The notes under the pieces are model-generated. The model saw only the letters and a list, made by a program, of their open reading frames with translations, searched no databases and was not told the origin of the DNA. From the NCBI RefSeq assembly GCF_030811555.1, contig NZ_JAUSQZ010000001.1, forward strand, positions 6,507,241 through 6,571,240: a stretch of 64,000 bases of DNA. Direction: 5' to 3'. A program made the translations under genes and the position numbers. The stretch is from Kineosporia succinea. GTDB lineage: Bacteria > Actinomycetota > Actinomycetes > Actinomycetales > Kineosporiaceae. Positions 32,447 to 41,123 of the stretch are shown here, piece by piece (the stretch's first letter is position 1; each line of letters opens with the position of its first letter).

Positions 32447-33820
32447 CTACCTCTGTCGGTTTCGCTGGTCGGTGATCGCGTCCTGGTACCACTGCGCGGT
32501 GCGGCTCGCGGTGAGGCGCCAGGTGAAGTGCTCGAGGACGCGTCGGCGCCCGTTCTCGCCGAGCCGTCGCCTCAGGGTGTGGTCGTCGAGGAGACGCGCG
32601 ACGGCCTCGGCCAGGGCGTGCGGGTCGCCGGAGGGCACGTGCAGGGCGGCGTGGCCGTCGGGTCCGGTGACCTCGGGCAGCGCGCCGGCGGTGGTGACGA
32701 CCAGCGGGGTGCCGCAGGCCATCGCCTCGACCGCCGGCAGCGAGAAGCCCTCGTAGCGGCTGGGAACCACGGCGACGTCGGCGTCGCGGAACAGGCCGGC
32801 GAGCTCGTCGTCGCTGATGCCGCGCACGAACCGCACCGACTCGCCCAGGCCGAGCCGGGTGATGGCCTGGTCGGCCGCGCCGCCGGGACGGGCCGAGCCG
32901 ACGACGACCAGCTCGACCGGCCGCTCCACCGCCACCTTCGCGACCGCCTCGATCAGATCGTCCAGCCCCTTGAGCGGGACGTCGGCGCTGGCGACCGCCA
33001 CCACCCGGCCGGGCCCCGGAGACCCCTCCGCCGCGCCACCGGCCACCGTGTCCGCCCCGGCCTCGCCGCCCCCCGCGGAAGCCGGACCGGGCGGCGCGAC
33101 GCCGACCCGAGCGCTCGCCGACGGGGTGAACGTCTCCTCGTCGACGCCCACCCCGATCACGCGCAGCCGGCCACCGGAAACACCGAAGGCGCGCTCGATC
33201 TCGTCGCGGGAGGCGCCCGACACCGTGGTCAGGTGACGCAGTTGCCGGGCGACGCGGGCCTGCATACGGCAGAACGCGTACCAGCGGCGCAGACTCAGGC
33301 GCCGGCCGCGGGTGGTGGCGGCCGCGAGCTCCAGGTCACGGTCGACGGTGATCGGGTGGTGGATCGTGGCGACCAGCGGAATGCCCCGGCGGCGCAGCTC
33401 GGCGCGCAGACCGAGCAGGCCGTAGCCGAGCGACTGGTTGTCGTGCACCACGTCGAACTCGTGCAGCCGCGAGCGCAGGTGGTGCCAGGCCCGCAGCGAG
33501 AAGGTCAGTGGCTCGGGGAAGGCGGCCGTGCACATCAGGGCCCACTCCAGCACGTCGACCGGGGAGCGGAACTCGCTGCGGTGGGGCGTGCGGAACGGGT
33601 CGGGCTCGCGGTAGAGGTCGAGATTGCGCAGGTGGGTGAGTTTCACGCCGGGATCGAGCTCGGGCAGGGGCGGCCCGGAGAACACTTCGACGTGGTGGCC
33701 GAGCGCGACCAGCTCGCGGGACAGGTGACGGACGTAGATGCCCTGGCCCCCGCTGTGCGGCTTGCTGCGGTACGACAGCAGCGCGATGCGCAGGGGGCGG
33801 GGCGGTCCGTCGATGTTCAT
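32447..33820 (-). CDS. Family 4 glycosyltransferase
   Basis: A 457-residue retaining GT-B enzyme. The N-terminal part reads IALLSYRSKPHSGGQGIYVRHLSRELVALGHHVEVFSG, the usual acceptor-side opening with the GGQG loop. The C-terminal donor site has VVPSRYEGFSLPAVEAMACGTPLVVTTAGALPEV, containing the conserved E-x7-E. A Gly/Ala-rich insertion (around residues 225-255) separates the domains. It probably transfers a sugar from a nucleotide donor to a cell-envelope lipid or polymer. It is followed at once by the methyltransferase. Confidence 0.9.
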   Translation of the reverse strand: MNIDGPPRPLRIALLSYRSKPHSGGQGIYVRHLSRELVALGHHVEVFSGPPLPELDPGVKLTHLRNLDLYREPDPFRTPHRSEFRSPVDVLEWALMCTAAFPEPLTFSLRAWHHLRSRLHEFDVVHDNQSLGYGLLGLRAELRRRGIPLVATIHHPITVDRDLELAAATTRGRRLSLRRWYAFCRMQARVARQLRHLTTVSGASRDEIERAFGVSGGRLRVIGVGVDEETFTPSASARVGVAPPGPASAGGGEAGADTVAGGAAEGSPGPGRVVAVASADVPLKGLDDLIEAVAKVAVERPVELVVVGSARPGGAADQAITRLGLGESVRFVRGISDDELAGLFRDADVAVVPSRYEGFSLPAVEAMACGTPLVVTTAGALPEVTGPDGHAALHVPSGDPHALAEAVARLLDDHTLRRRLGENGRRRVLEHFTWRLTASRTAQWYQDAITDQRNRQR

Positions 33821-33837
33821 GAGCTGATCACGATATC

Positions 33838-34215
33838 TCAGCCCTTGCCGGGCACCCGGCGGATCCGGATCGGGCCCTTGGCCGTGGACGGGTCGACAAC
33901 CGTGCCACCCTGGGTGATCTCGACGCGTCCGGCCTCCCTCAGGCGGCGGGCGGCGGCGCGGGCGGGTTCCATCAGGTCGCGCCACTGCTCGCCCCCGACG
34001 GCCCGGGCGGCCTCGGAGGGGCAGATCGTGGCGCCGGCCCGGCGTTCGTCGAGCAGGTTCTCGATGGTCTGCTCCAGGCGCCCGTCGGTGACCCCGGGAC
34101 GGTTGCGGCGGCAGCGCTGCGAGCAGTAGCGCACGGAGTCCCAGTTCGCGGCCCACTTCTTGCGCCAGGTGATGGTGCGCCCGCAGCTCGCGCAGACCTT
34201 GGTCTCGTGGTTCAC
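33838..34215 (-). CDS. DUF2256 and DUF3253 protein
   Basis: A 125-residue protein. Residues 7-38 form a zinc-ribbon-like DUF2256 domain ([18 protein letters not shown], then YCSQRC), and residues 45-120 a winged-helix-like DUF3253 domain ([38 protein letters not shown]). Both are of unknown function; DUF3253 looks like a DNA-binding fold. GTG start at 34215. It lies 17 bp upstream of the glycosyltransferase start. Confidence 0.85.
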   Translation of the reverse strand: MNHETKVCASCGRTITWRKKWAANWDSVRYCSQRCRRNRPGVTDGRLEQTIENLLDERRAGATICPSEAARAVGGEQWRDLMEPARAAARRLREAGRVEITQGGTVVDPSTAKGPIRIRRVPGKG

Positions 34216-34272
34216 CCCGACACTGTGCGCCCGGCCCTGGCCGCGCGCAGCCCGGGCGGGCACGATGAACCG

Positions 34273-34878
34273 GTGCATCCCGACGATTTCGTGCCCCCGG
34301 CCACGCCGGCCGCCACCGCCGCCCTCGAGCTGGCGCGGGCCTACCACTCGCCCTCGCTGCTCAACCACGTCGTCCGCTCGTGGTGGTGGGCCGAGGCGTT
34401 CGCGGCCCTCGAGGGGCGAAACGGCATCGACCACGAGCTGCTGTACGTGTCGGCGGTGCTGCACGACATCGGGATCGCGCCCGCGTTCGACAACGTGGCG
34501 CTGTCGTACGAGGAGGCCGGCGGGCACGTCGCGGTCGCCCTGACGGCCGGGGCGGGCTGGGAGGCCACGCGCCGGCAGCGGGCGCTGGAGGTGATCGTGC
34601 GGCACAACTGGCCCTCGGTCGACCCGGCGCTCGACGAGGAGGGCTACCTGCTCGAGATCGCGACCGGGCTGGACATCTCCGGGGCCCGGCCGGACGTGCT
34701 GCCCGCCGACTTCGTGAGCGCGGTGCTGGAGGCTCACCCGCGGCTGATGCTCGGGGAGGAGTTCGGCACGCAGGTCGCCGACCAGGCGCGGCGCAAGCCG
34801 GACACCTCGGCGCACCGGTTGGTGACCGGCGGGCTGGCGGCCAAGCTGCGCGGTCACCCGCACGAGACGGCTGGCTGA
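34273..34878 (+). CDS. HD-domain phosphohydrolase family protein
   Basis: A protein of about 200 residues with a metal-binding HD core: [13 protein letters not shown] supplies the first His, and [15 protein letters not shown] the HD pair. The order resembles the cyanamide-hydratase-like HD family. The substrate is unknown. The start at GTG 34273 ([12 protein letters not shown]) is my preference; an in-frame GTG at 34207 is possible but overlaps the divergent DUF2256 gene start. Confidence 0.8.
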   Translation: MHPDDFVPPATPAATAALELARAYHSPSLLNHVVRSWWWAEAFAALEGRNGIDHELLYVSAVLHDIGIAPAFDNVALSYEEAGGHVAVALTAGAGWEATRRQRALEVIVRHNWPSVDPALDEEGYLLEIATGLDISGARPDVLPADFVSAVLEAHPRLMLGEEFGTQVADQARRKPDTSAHRLVTGGLAAKLRGHPHETAG

Positions 34879-34942
34879 CCCTCAGGGTCCGTGACCCCCC
34901 GGCCGATACAGGCGGCGAGGTTGTCCGGGGGGACGGGATCTG

Positions 34943-37567
34943 ATGACGTCGAGCAGCACAGTGCGGGTCTGGGCGGACGGCCCGACCCGGCTCCTGGCCG
35001 TCGTCACAGCGGTCTCGGTCGCCGGGTTCGGGCTCGGGGCCGGCGGGCACCCGGTTCCCTTCCCACTCGACTGGGCCCTCGTCCTGATCAGCTGCGGGCT
35101 CTGTCTCCAGATCTGCCGTCAGCCCACCCTCGCCGACTGGGTGTCGCCCGCCGCGCAGAGGTTCTGGCGGGCGGCCGTCGCCGGGCTGGGCGTGATCGCC
35201 GTGGCCATGCTGGTGCGCGCGGTCAACGCCCCGGTGGACTCCGGCGTCCTCGAGTCCGCCGCCGAGGTGGTGCACGGACTGGGCGCGGTGCTCATGCTGG
35301 GCGCGCTGCTGAGACTGCCGATCGCCCGGCGCACCCGTTCGGGGCGTATCGGGCTGTGGCTGGACGTGACCATCCTGATGACCGCCGCGGCGGTGTTCCT
35401 GCTGCACTACGCCCCCGTCCCGGCGGACAACTCCCTGGCCACGGCCGGTCTGGTGGTCGCCGGGCTGCTGGGGGTGTTCATGGCGGCCAAGGTGACACTG
35501 ACCGGCAGCGACGTGCTGTCGCGGGGCGCCGTGCAGATGATGGGCGTCAGCGCGGTGTTCGGCGGGGTCGGGGCCGCGGTCTCGACCTTGCTGGCCGGGC
35601 GCGGCGACATCAACGCGTTCCTGCTCAATCTCCCCCTGGCCGGCTTCACGATCTCGCTCGCGGCCCGCCGTCAGCTCGCCGACGACGCGGTGTCGCGTGG
35701 CACCATCGGCTCCCGTGCCCGGCCCTACAGCCTGCTGCCGTACGTCGCGGTGGCGGCGGTGGACGCGCTGCTCGTCGACGTGGTGGCCCGCAATCGGCCG
35801 GACCGCCTGCTGGTGGCGGTCGGGGCGGTGCTGCTGACCGCGATCGTGGCCGGGCGCCAGCTCTGGGCCTTCGGCGAGAACCTGCGCCTGACCGCCGCCG
35901 TGCGGGGCAGCGAGGAACGCTTCCGGCTCCTGGTACAGAACGCCAACGACATCATCGCGATCAGCGAGCGCGACGGCACCCTGCGGTACATGAGCCCGGC
36001 CGTGCGGCGGATCCTGGGCCGAGAGCCCGAGGACGTCATGGGCACCACCCTGGCCGACCACACCCACCCCGACGACCTGCCGGCGCTGGGCCGGGCCCTG
36101 GCCGCGATCATGGAGCGCGACGGCGCGAGCATGACGATGGAGGTCCGCTGCCGTCACGCGGACGGGACCTGGAAGTGGCTGGAGATCACCTCCACCAACC
36201 TCTCGCACGAACCGGGCATCCGGGGGCGGGTGAGCAACGTCCGGGACATCTCCGAGACCCGCACCGTGCAGGACCGGCTCAGTCACGAGGCGACCCACGA
36301 CGCGCTGACCGGCCTGGCCAACCGGGTGCTGTTCGGCCGCCGGGTGAGCGAGGCGCTGACCCCCGGCCGCGAGCCGACGAGCCGTGAGCAGACCGGCCGC
36401 GAGCAGACCAGCGTGGTGCTCATCGACCTCGACGACTTCAAGATCGTCAACGACACGCTCGGGCACGCCACCGGGGACGCGCTGCTGGTGGCGGTGGCCG
36501 AGCGGCTGCGGGCCGGGGTCCGGCAGCAGGACACCGTGGCCCGGCTCGGCGGTGACGAGTTCGCGCTGCTGCTGCCCGGCCTGTCGGCGGACGCGGTGGA
36601 CCGGACGCTGGTGCGGATCGCGGAGTCACTGCTGGTGCCGGTGGCCGCGGGTGACCAGTTGCTCAGTGTGCGGGCCAGTTTCGGGGTGGCGACCAGCGAC
36701 GGGGACGTCGACTCCGGTGAGTTGCTGCGCCGGGCCGACATCGCGATGTACGAGGCCAAGGCCGGTGCCGGCGGTGGGCACCGGCACTTCCGCCCCGGGA
36801 TGGAGGCCAGGGGCGTGGAGCGCAGCCGGCTGATCGACGCCCTGGCCGCCGGGATCGAGCAGGACCAGCTGACGGTGTACTACCAGCCCGTCGTGCGGCT
36901 GTCCGACCACCGGGTCACCGGCGTGGAGGCACTCGTGCGCTGGCGGCATCCGGCGCAGGGGCTGCTGGGCCCACAGGCCTTCATCGAGGTGGCCGAGGAG
37001 AGCGGCCTGATCGTGCCGCTGGGCCGGTGGGTGCTGCGGCACGCCGCCCGCCAGGCCGCGGCCTGGGGACCGGACGCCGGCACGATCTCGGTCAACGTGT
37101 CCGGGGTGCAGCTGCGCACGGCCGGTTTCGCCGACGAGGTGGCCGCCGTGCTGCGGGAGACCGGCCTGCCCGCGCAGCGGCTGATCGTCGAGATCACCGA
37201 GACCGTCGCGGTCGGCGGCGGGCCCACCGCGCAGAACCTGACCGCGATCCGTGACCTGGGGGCCCGGCTGTCCCTCGACGACTTCGGCACCGGCTCCTCG
37301 ACGCTGACCACGGTGGCGCGCCTGACGGTCGACCAGATCAAGCTCGACCGCTCGTTCGTGGACTCCCCGGTGATCGCCGGGGCGGTGCTGCACCTGGCCC
37401 GGGGCATCGGGGCCGACACCGTGGCCGAGGGGGTGGAGACCCTCGACCAGGCCGCCCGGCTGCGCGCCCTGGGCTTCGAGCGGGCCCAGGGCTACCTGTT
37501 CGGCCGGCCCGGGCCCGCGGCGGATCTGCGGTTCCCCGGGTCCACGGCCGAGCGGACCCGGTCGTGA
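34943..37567 (+). CDS. Membrane GGDEF-EAL protein with PAS sensor
   Basis: An 874-residue c-di-GMP enzyme. The first 310 residues carry about nine membrane helices. A PAS domain follows (SEERFRLLVQNANDIIAISERDGTLRYMSPAVRRILG, PAC to about 440). The GGDEF motif is intact at 535-539. The EAL domain has EAL at 662-664, SLDDFGTGSS and AEGVE, so both synthesis and breakdown of c-di-GMP look possible. A short Arg/Glu/Thr repeat (GREPTSREQTGREQTS) sits inside the start of the GGDEF domain. No partner gene is adjacent. Confidence 0.95.
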   Translation: MTSSSTVRVWADGPTRLLAVVTAVSVAGFGLGAGGHPVPFPLDWALVLISCGLCLQICRQPTLADWVSPAAQRFWRAAVAGLGVIAVAMLVRAVNAPVDSGVLESAAEVVHGLGAVLMLGALLRLPIARRTRSGRIGLWLDVTILMTAAAVFLLHYAPVPADNSLATAGLVVAGLLGVFMAAKVTLTGSDVLSRGAVQMMGVSAVFGGVGAAVSTLLAGRGDINAFLLNLPLAGFTISLAARRQLADDAVSRGTIGSRARPYSLLPYVAVAAVDALLVDVVARNRPDRLLVAVGAVLLTAIVAGRQLWAFGENLRLTAAVRGSEERFRLLVQNANDIIAISERDGTLRYMSPAVRRILGREPEDVMGTTLADHTHPDDLPALGRALAAIMERDGASMTMEVRCRHADGTWKWLEITSTNLSHEPGIRGRVSNVRDISETRTVQDRLSHEATHDALTGLANRVLFGRRVSEALTPGREPTSREQTGREQTSVVLIDLDDFKIVNDTLGHATGDALLVAVAERLRAGVRQQDTVARLGGDEFALLLPGLSADAVDRTLVRIAESLLVPVAAGDQLLSVRASFGVATSDGDVDSGELLRRADIAMYEAKAGAGGGHRHFRPGMEARGVERSRLIDALAAGIEQDQLTVYYQPVVRLSDHRVTGVEALVRWRHPAQGLLGPQAFIEVAEESGLIVPLGRWVLRHAARQAAAWGPDAGTISVNVSGVQLRTAGFADEVAAVLRETGLPAQRLIVEITETVAVGGGPTAQNLTAIRDLGARLSLDDFGTGSSTLTTVARLTVDQIKLDRSFVDSPVIAGAVLHLARGIGADTVAEGVETLDQAARLRALGFERAQGYLFGRPGPAADLRFPGSTAERTRS

Positions 37568-37592
37568 CGATTCCCCGCACCGGGAGGGAGTT

Positions 37593-37961
37593 CTAGGCGC
37601 GGTCGTGCAGCGTGACGTGGTAACCGTCCGGGTCGGCGAAGGTGAAGGTGCGGCCGAACGGCCCGTCGAACGGCGCGGTGACGACGGTGTGGCCGTCGGC
37701 GGCCAGCGCGTCGTGGACGGCCTGGACGTCGGTGGCGTGCATCCAGACCGCCGCGCCGAGACCGGGCTGCGGCACCGACGCCAGGTCGGTGCCCGGGACG
37801 ACGTCGCGCAGGGCGAACGCGATCGGCCGGGTCTCGAACACCACGGCGTGCGGCGGGCCGGCCGGCGAGCGCACCAGGCCGAGGTAGCGCTCGTAGAAGG
37901 CCTGTGAGGCAACGAGATCGCGGACCTGGAAGGAGATGAAGTCGGGACCGGTGACGGGCAT
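37593..37961 (-). CDS. VOC-family (glyoxalase/dioxygenase-like) protein
   Basis: A 122-residue single-module vicinal-oxygen-chelate protein: DFISFQVRDLVASQAFYERYLGL at the start and FTFADPDGYHVTLHD at the end, with the Glu of the metal site in VVFETRP. Members detoxify small electrophiles or bind antibiotics. AGGAG precedes the ATG. It is divergent from a MarR regulator, and operator site 1 lies just upstream of its start. Confidence 0.9.
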   Translation of the reverse strand: MPVTGPDFISFQVRDLVASQAFYERYLGLVRSPAGPPHAVVFETRPIAFALRDVVPGTDLASVPQPGLGAAVWMHATDVQAVHDALAADGHTVVTAPFDGPFGRTFTFADPDGYHVTLHDRA

Positions 37962-37981
37962 GGGAGGGCTCCTCGTATTCG

Positions 37982-37997
37982 TGTCAGGTTCCTGACA
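37982..37997. promoter_or_regulatory. MarR operator site 1
   Basis: TGTCAGGTTCCTGACA, a perfect 16-bp inverted repeat 20 bp upstream of the VOC gene start. Its half sites are identical to those of site 2. Confidence 0.8.
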
Positions 37998-38009
37998 TGA
38001 GGGAAGCTA

Positions 38010-38025
38010 TGTCAGAATGCTGACA
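38010..38025. promoter_or_regulatory. MarR operator site 2 overlapping marR start
   Basis: TGTCAGAATGCTGACA shares the TGTCAG-N4-CTGACA pattern with site 1, 28 bp centre to centre. Its last base is the A of the marR start codon. A TATGTC hexamer at 38008-38013 is a possible -10 for a leaderless marR transcript, so a bound repressor would block its own gene directly. Confidence 0.8.
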
Positions 38026-38471
38026 TGAGTCAAGGCGGCATCGACCTCGGCACCTCCGTGGGCTATCTCCTGAAGGAGGCCTCCAGCGCGCTGCGCACGG
38101 CGATGGAGGAGGTGCTGCGCCCGCTCGACCTGACCGTCACGCGCTACTCCTGCCTCGAGCTGCTGGCCCAGCGGCCCGGCCTGTCCGGCTCCGAGCTCGC
38201 GCGCGGGGCGTTCATCACCCGGCAGTCGATGAACGTGCTGCTGCAGACCCTGGAACGTGAGGGCCACGTGAGCCGCCCGACCCAGGCCCCGGTGGGCAAG
38301 GTCCTGCCCACCCAGCTCACCCCGCAGGGCCGTCGACTGCTCGGGAAGGCCACGACCGCAGTGCGTTCCGTGGAGGTCAGGATGCTCTCCGGCCTGAGCG
38401 GGGCCGAGCGCACCCAGGCCCTGCACCTCCTGCGCAGCATGATCGGCTCGCTCAACGACGTGGAGGGCTGA
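38025..38471 (+). CDS. MarR-family regulator
   Basis: A 148-residue winged-helix repressor: LTVTRYSCLELLAQRPGLSGSELARGAFITRQSMNVLLQTLEREGHVSR is the DNA-binding core. It faces the VOC gene across two identical operators, so it most likely represses both genes until a small phenolic or electrophilic ligand binds. No Shine-Dalgarno is present before the ATG, consistent with leaderless expression. Confidence 0.92.
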   Translation: MSQGGIDLGTSVGYLLKEASSALRTAMEEVLRPLDLTVTRYSCLELLAQRPGLSGSELARGAFITRQSMNVLLQTLEREGHVSRPTQAPVGKVLPTQLTPQGRRLLGKATTAVRSVEVRMLSGLSGAERTQALHLLRSMIGSLNDVEG

Positions 38472-38507
38472 GGTCCGAAGACCCCAGCCCTCCGCGTGCA
38501 CAACGGG

Positions 38508-39422
38508 TTACGAGGCGGACGTGACCAGTCGCCATTCACCGTCGCGCATCTCGAACTGCTTGCCGCTCACGCGCACGGACAGGGTCTTCCTGGTCGCCTT
38601 GTTGCCGTACTCGCCCAGTGCAGTGCCGGTCAGCCGGTAGGTGCCCGGAAGCAGGGTCTTGCCGGCGCTGTCCGTGCCGTCCCACAGGGCCTTCCACGAG
38701 GTCTCGCCGCCGCTCCAGCGGCGCAGGACGTCACCGTTGGCGCGGGTCAGGGTGAAGCTGGTGGACGCGGCCTTGGTCGCCTTCGCCGACAGGGACACCG
38801 AGTCGCGGTAGCCGTCCCGCACCGGGAACACCGTGCCCAGGCTGGTGCGCAGCGTCAGGCCCGGGGCCTTCGTCACGACCTCCACCGGCACGTCACCGGA
38901 CTCGACCTGGTCGGCGCACTCCAGGTCCGGGTTGCTCAGATCCAGGGTGCCGCCGTCGGTGCCCCCACCGAGAACGTCACCCAGCGTGCTCCCCAGGCAG
39001 TTGAGCAGGGAATTGGTCTCCAGCACCGAGAGCCGGGCCGTGATGTCCTGATTCCCGGACACCGGCAGGCCGTCGTCGAGCGTGCCGTCCCAGACGAAGG
39101 TGCCCTCACCGGCCGGCTCGGCGGTGAGCGGCAGGCCGAGCAGCGACCCCCGCTCGTCCGAGACCGTCTTCTGCCCGATCACGGCCCCCTTCGCGTTCAG
39201 GAACTCCAGAACCACCACCCCGGACTCGGGGATCTCGTACGAGAAGGTGAGAGTGTCCTCCTTACCGTCACCATTCGGGCTGAAGCCCTCGCTCGAGGCG
39301 CTCAGCGAAGCCGCCGCCGGAGTGTCACCGTCGGCCGCGAGCGCCCCCGGCGCCACCGCCACCCCACCGGCGAGAACTACTGTCACAACACCAATACCGG
39401 CCAGGCCAGTGCGGATCCGCAT
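38508..39422 (-). CDS. Secreted protein with FlgD-like Ig domains
   Basis: A 304-residue exported protein. The signal peptide covers residues 1-29 (ends APGALA). It has a CBM/FlgD-like beta domain with the signature FSPNGDGKEDTLTFSYEIPESGVVVLEF and a second similar domain near the C-terminus (WKALWDGTDSAGKTLLPGTYRLTGTAL). Two Cys residues flank a Gly/Asp/Ser-rich middle. No anchor or catalytic site is seen. Function is unknown; such domains often mediate binding or wall association. GGAG precedes the ATG at 39422. Confidence 0.8.
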   Translation of the reverse strand: MRIRTGLAGIGVVTVVLAGGVAVAPGALAADGDTPAAASLSASSEGFSPNGDGKEDTLTFSYEIPESGVVVLEFLNAKGAVIGQKTVSDERGSLLGLPLTAEPAGEGTFVWDGTLDDGLPVSGNQDITARLSVLETNSLLNCLGSTLGDVLGGGTDGGTLDLSNPDLECADQVESGDVPVEVVTKAPGLTLRTSLGTVFPVRDGYRDSVSLSAKATKAASTSFTLTRANGDVLRRWSGGETSWKALWDGTDSAGKTLLPGTYRLTGTALGEYGNKATRKTLSVRVSGKQFEMRDGEWRLVTSAS

Positions 39423-39647
39423 GGGTAACTCCGATTCTCCAGGGCTTCCGGGTCGAGGAGCCCTAACGGTGCCCGGCGAGCGAACCTGAGATGCGGGAGC
39501 CTTCACATACCGACGCACCCCCATCGGCCCAGCCACCGGGCGCCGCAGAGCGGCGCTGCGTCACCGGCTACGCCGAACGACGTCCCCGAACGGCGTGTCC
39601 ACGAGAGGGGGGCGGGACGCTCCGACGCCCGACGCGTCCACCATCAG

Positions 39648-41123
39648 TTACCGGACCTCACGCAGAACCCGGGGCACGGTGGCCTTTTCGGGCGTGGTGA
39701 ACAACGGGCCCTGAGCCGCGTCGCAGCCCAGGGCCCGCAGGATCTCCGCCTGCGCCCGGCGCTCGACGCCCTCGGCGACCACCGTGTGCCGCAGGGCGTG
39801 AGCCATGCTCACGGCCGCCCCGGCGATCGCCGCGCTCTCCTCGAAACGGTCGACGTTCTCGATCAGCGACTCGTCGAGCTTGAGCACCTGGACCGGCGCC
39901 GTGCGCAGCCGCGACAGGGCCGAGAAACCGGAGCCGAAGTCGTCCATCGCCAGGCTCACGCCCAGCGAGCGCAGCCCGCTCAGCTGGGCGGTCACGGCCG
40001 GGTCGACGGTGAGGTAGGTGGCCTCGGTCAGTTCCAGCACGAGTGCGGACGCGGGAAGCCCGGTGCGCTCGAGGGTCTCGCTCACGGTCCGGGTGAAGTC
40101 GGTCGCGGCGAGGCTGCGCGCGGACAGGTTGACGCCGACGCGCTGCCGGGTGCCGGCCGCCCAGGCGCAGGCCTGGTCGAGCACCCACGCGTCCAGGTCG
40201 GCGATCATCCGGTACTCCTCGGCGAGCGGCACGAAGTCCGAGGGCCTCAGCTCCGCCGAGCCGGGCGGCTGCCAGCGCACCAGGGCCTCGTGCCCGGACA
40301 CCCGCCGGTCGGCCAGGCGCACGATCGGCTCGTACCGCACCGACAGGCGTCCGTCGGCGATGGCCCCGCGCAGCTGCGAGACCAGGCGGATCTTGCGTTC
40401 GGCGTCGATCTGCATCTGGGTGTCGAAGACCGTGAGGCGGGCCCGGCCGGCGCGTTTGGACGCGTACATGGCCAGGTCGGCCCGCTGCAGGATCTCGTCG
40501 GTGCCGGGGGCCGGGACCGCGTCGTCGGTGCCGCTGAGGGCCACGCCGATACTGGCGCCGACCACGACCTCGCGGTTCTTGATCACCAGGGGTTTCTCGA
40601 GCTCCGCGGTGATCCGCCGGGCCAGGCCCTGCGCCTGGTCGGGGCCGGTGAAGCGGCCCGCCACGATGAACTCGTCGCCGCCGAGCCGGGCCACCACGTC
40701 GTCGTCGCGGCAGGTCTCGCGCAGCCGCCGGGCGGTGCGCACGAGCAGTTCGTCGCCGGCCTCGTGGCCCAGGCTGTCGTTGACCAGCTTGAAGCCGTCG
40801 AGGTCGATGAACAGCACACCGACCGGTGAGCCGCCCGGGTGCCGGGCCGCGACGAGCTGCTGCAGGCGCTCGCGCAGGGCCCGGCGGTTGGGCAGGCCGG
40901 TCAGTTCGTCGACGGAGGCCCGGCGGGCGAGCGTGTCGTGCAGTTCGCGCATCTCGGCCGAGGACACCTCCAGCGAGCGCTCGAGCAGGTAGCGGTCGCT
41001 GTCGGCCTCGGTGTAGGTGGCGCTGACCAGCTCGAGCAGGCGCGCCCAGTCCGGGGCCGGGGGCGGCTGCTCCGCGTCGAGCCTGAGGCGGCGCAGCTGA
41101 CGGGCCAGGAGGCGGTGGGTCAC
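39648..41123 (-). CDS. Soluble GGDEF-EAL protein
   Basis: A 491-residue cytoplasmic c-di-GMP enzyme. A short helical N-terminus (about 70 residues) precedes the GGDEF domain, motif at 148-152. The EAL domain has EAL at 279-281 (HEALVRW), LELTEAT, AMDDFGSGFS and AEGVE, so catalytic residues look complete. Its start codon overlaps the stop of the FIST gene (ATGA), a strong sign that the two proteins work together as sensor and output. Confidence 0.95.
   Translation of the reverse strand: MTHRLLARQLRRLRLDAEQPPPAPDWARLLELVSATYTEADSDRYLLERSLEVSSAEMRELHDTLARRASVDELTGLPNRRALRERLQQLVAARHPGGSPVGVLFIDLDGFKLVNDSLGHEAGDELLVRTARRLRETCRDDDVVARLGGDEFIVAGRFTGPDQAQGLARRITAELEKPLVIKNREVVVGASIGVALSGTDDAVPAPGTDEILQRADLAMYASKRAGRARLTVFDTQMQIDAERKIRLVSQLRGAIADGRLSVRYEPIVRLADRRVSGHEALVRWQPPGSAELRPSDFVPLAEEYRMIADLDAWVLDQACAWAAGTRQRVGVNLSARSLAATDFTRTVSETLERTGLPASALVLELTEATYLTVDPAVTAQLSGLRSLGVSLAMDDFGSGFSALSRLRTAPVQVLKLDESLIENVDRFEESAAIAGAAVSMAHALRHTVVAEGVERRAQAEILRALGCDAAQGPLFTTPEKATVPRVLREVR

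Noticed and set aside
34379-36466. Large minus-strand frame opposite the GGDEF-EAL gene
   Set aside because: Shadow frame with no homology. The plus strand carries intact PAS, GGDEF and EAL motifs.
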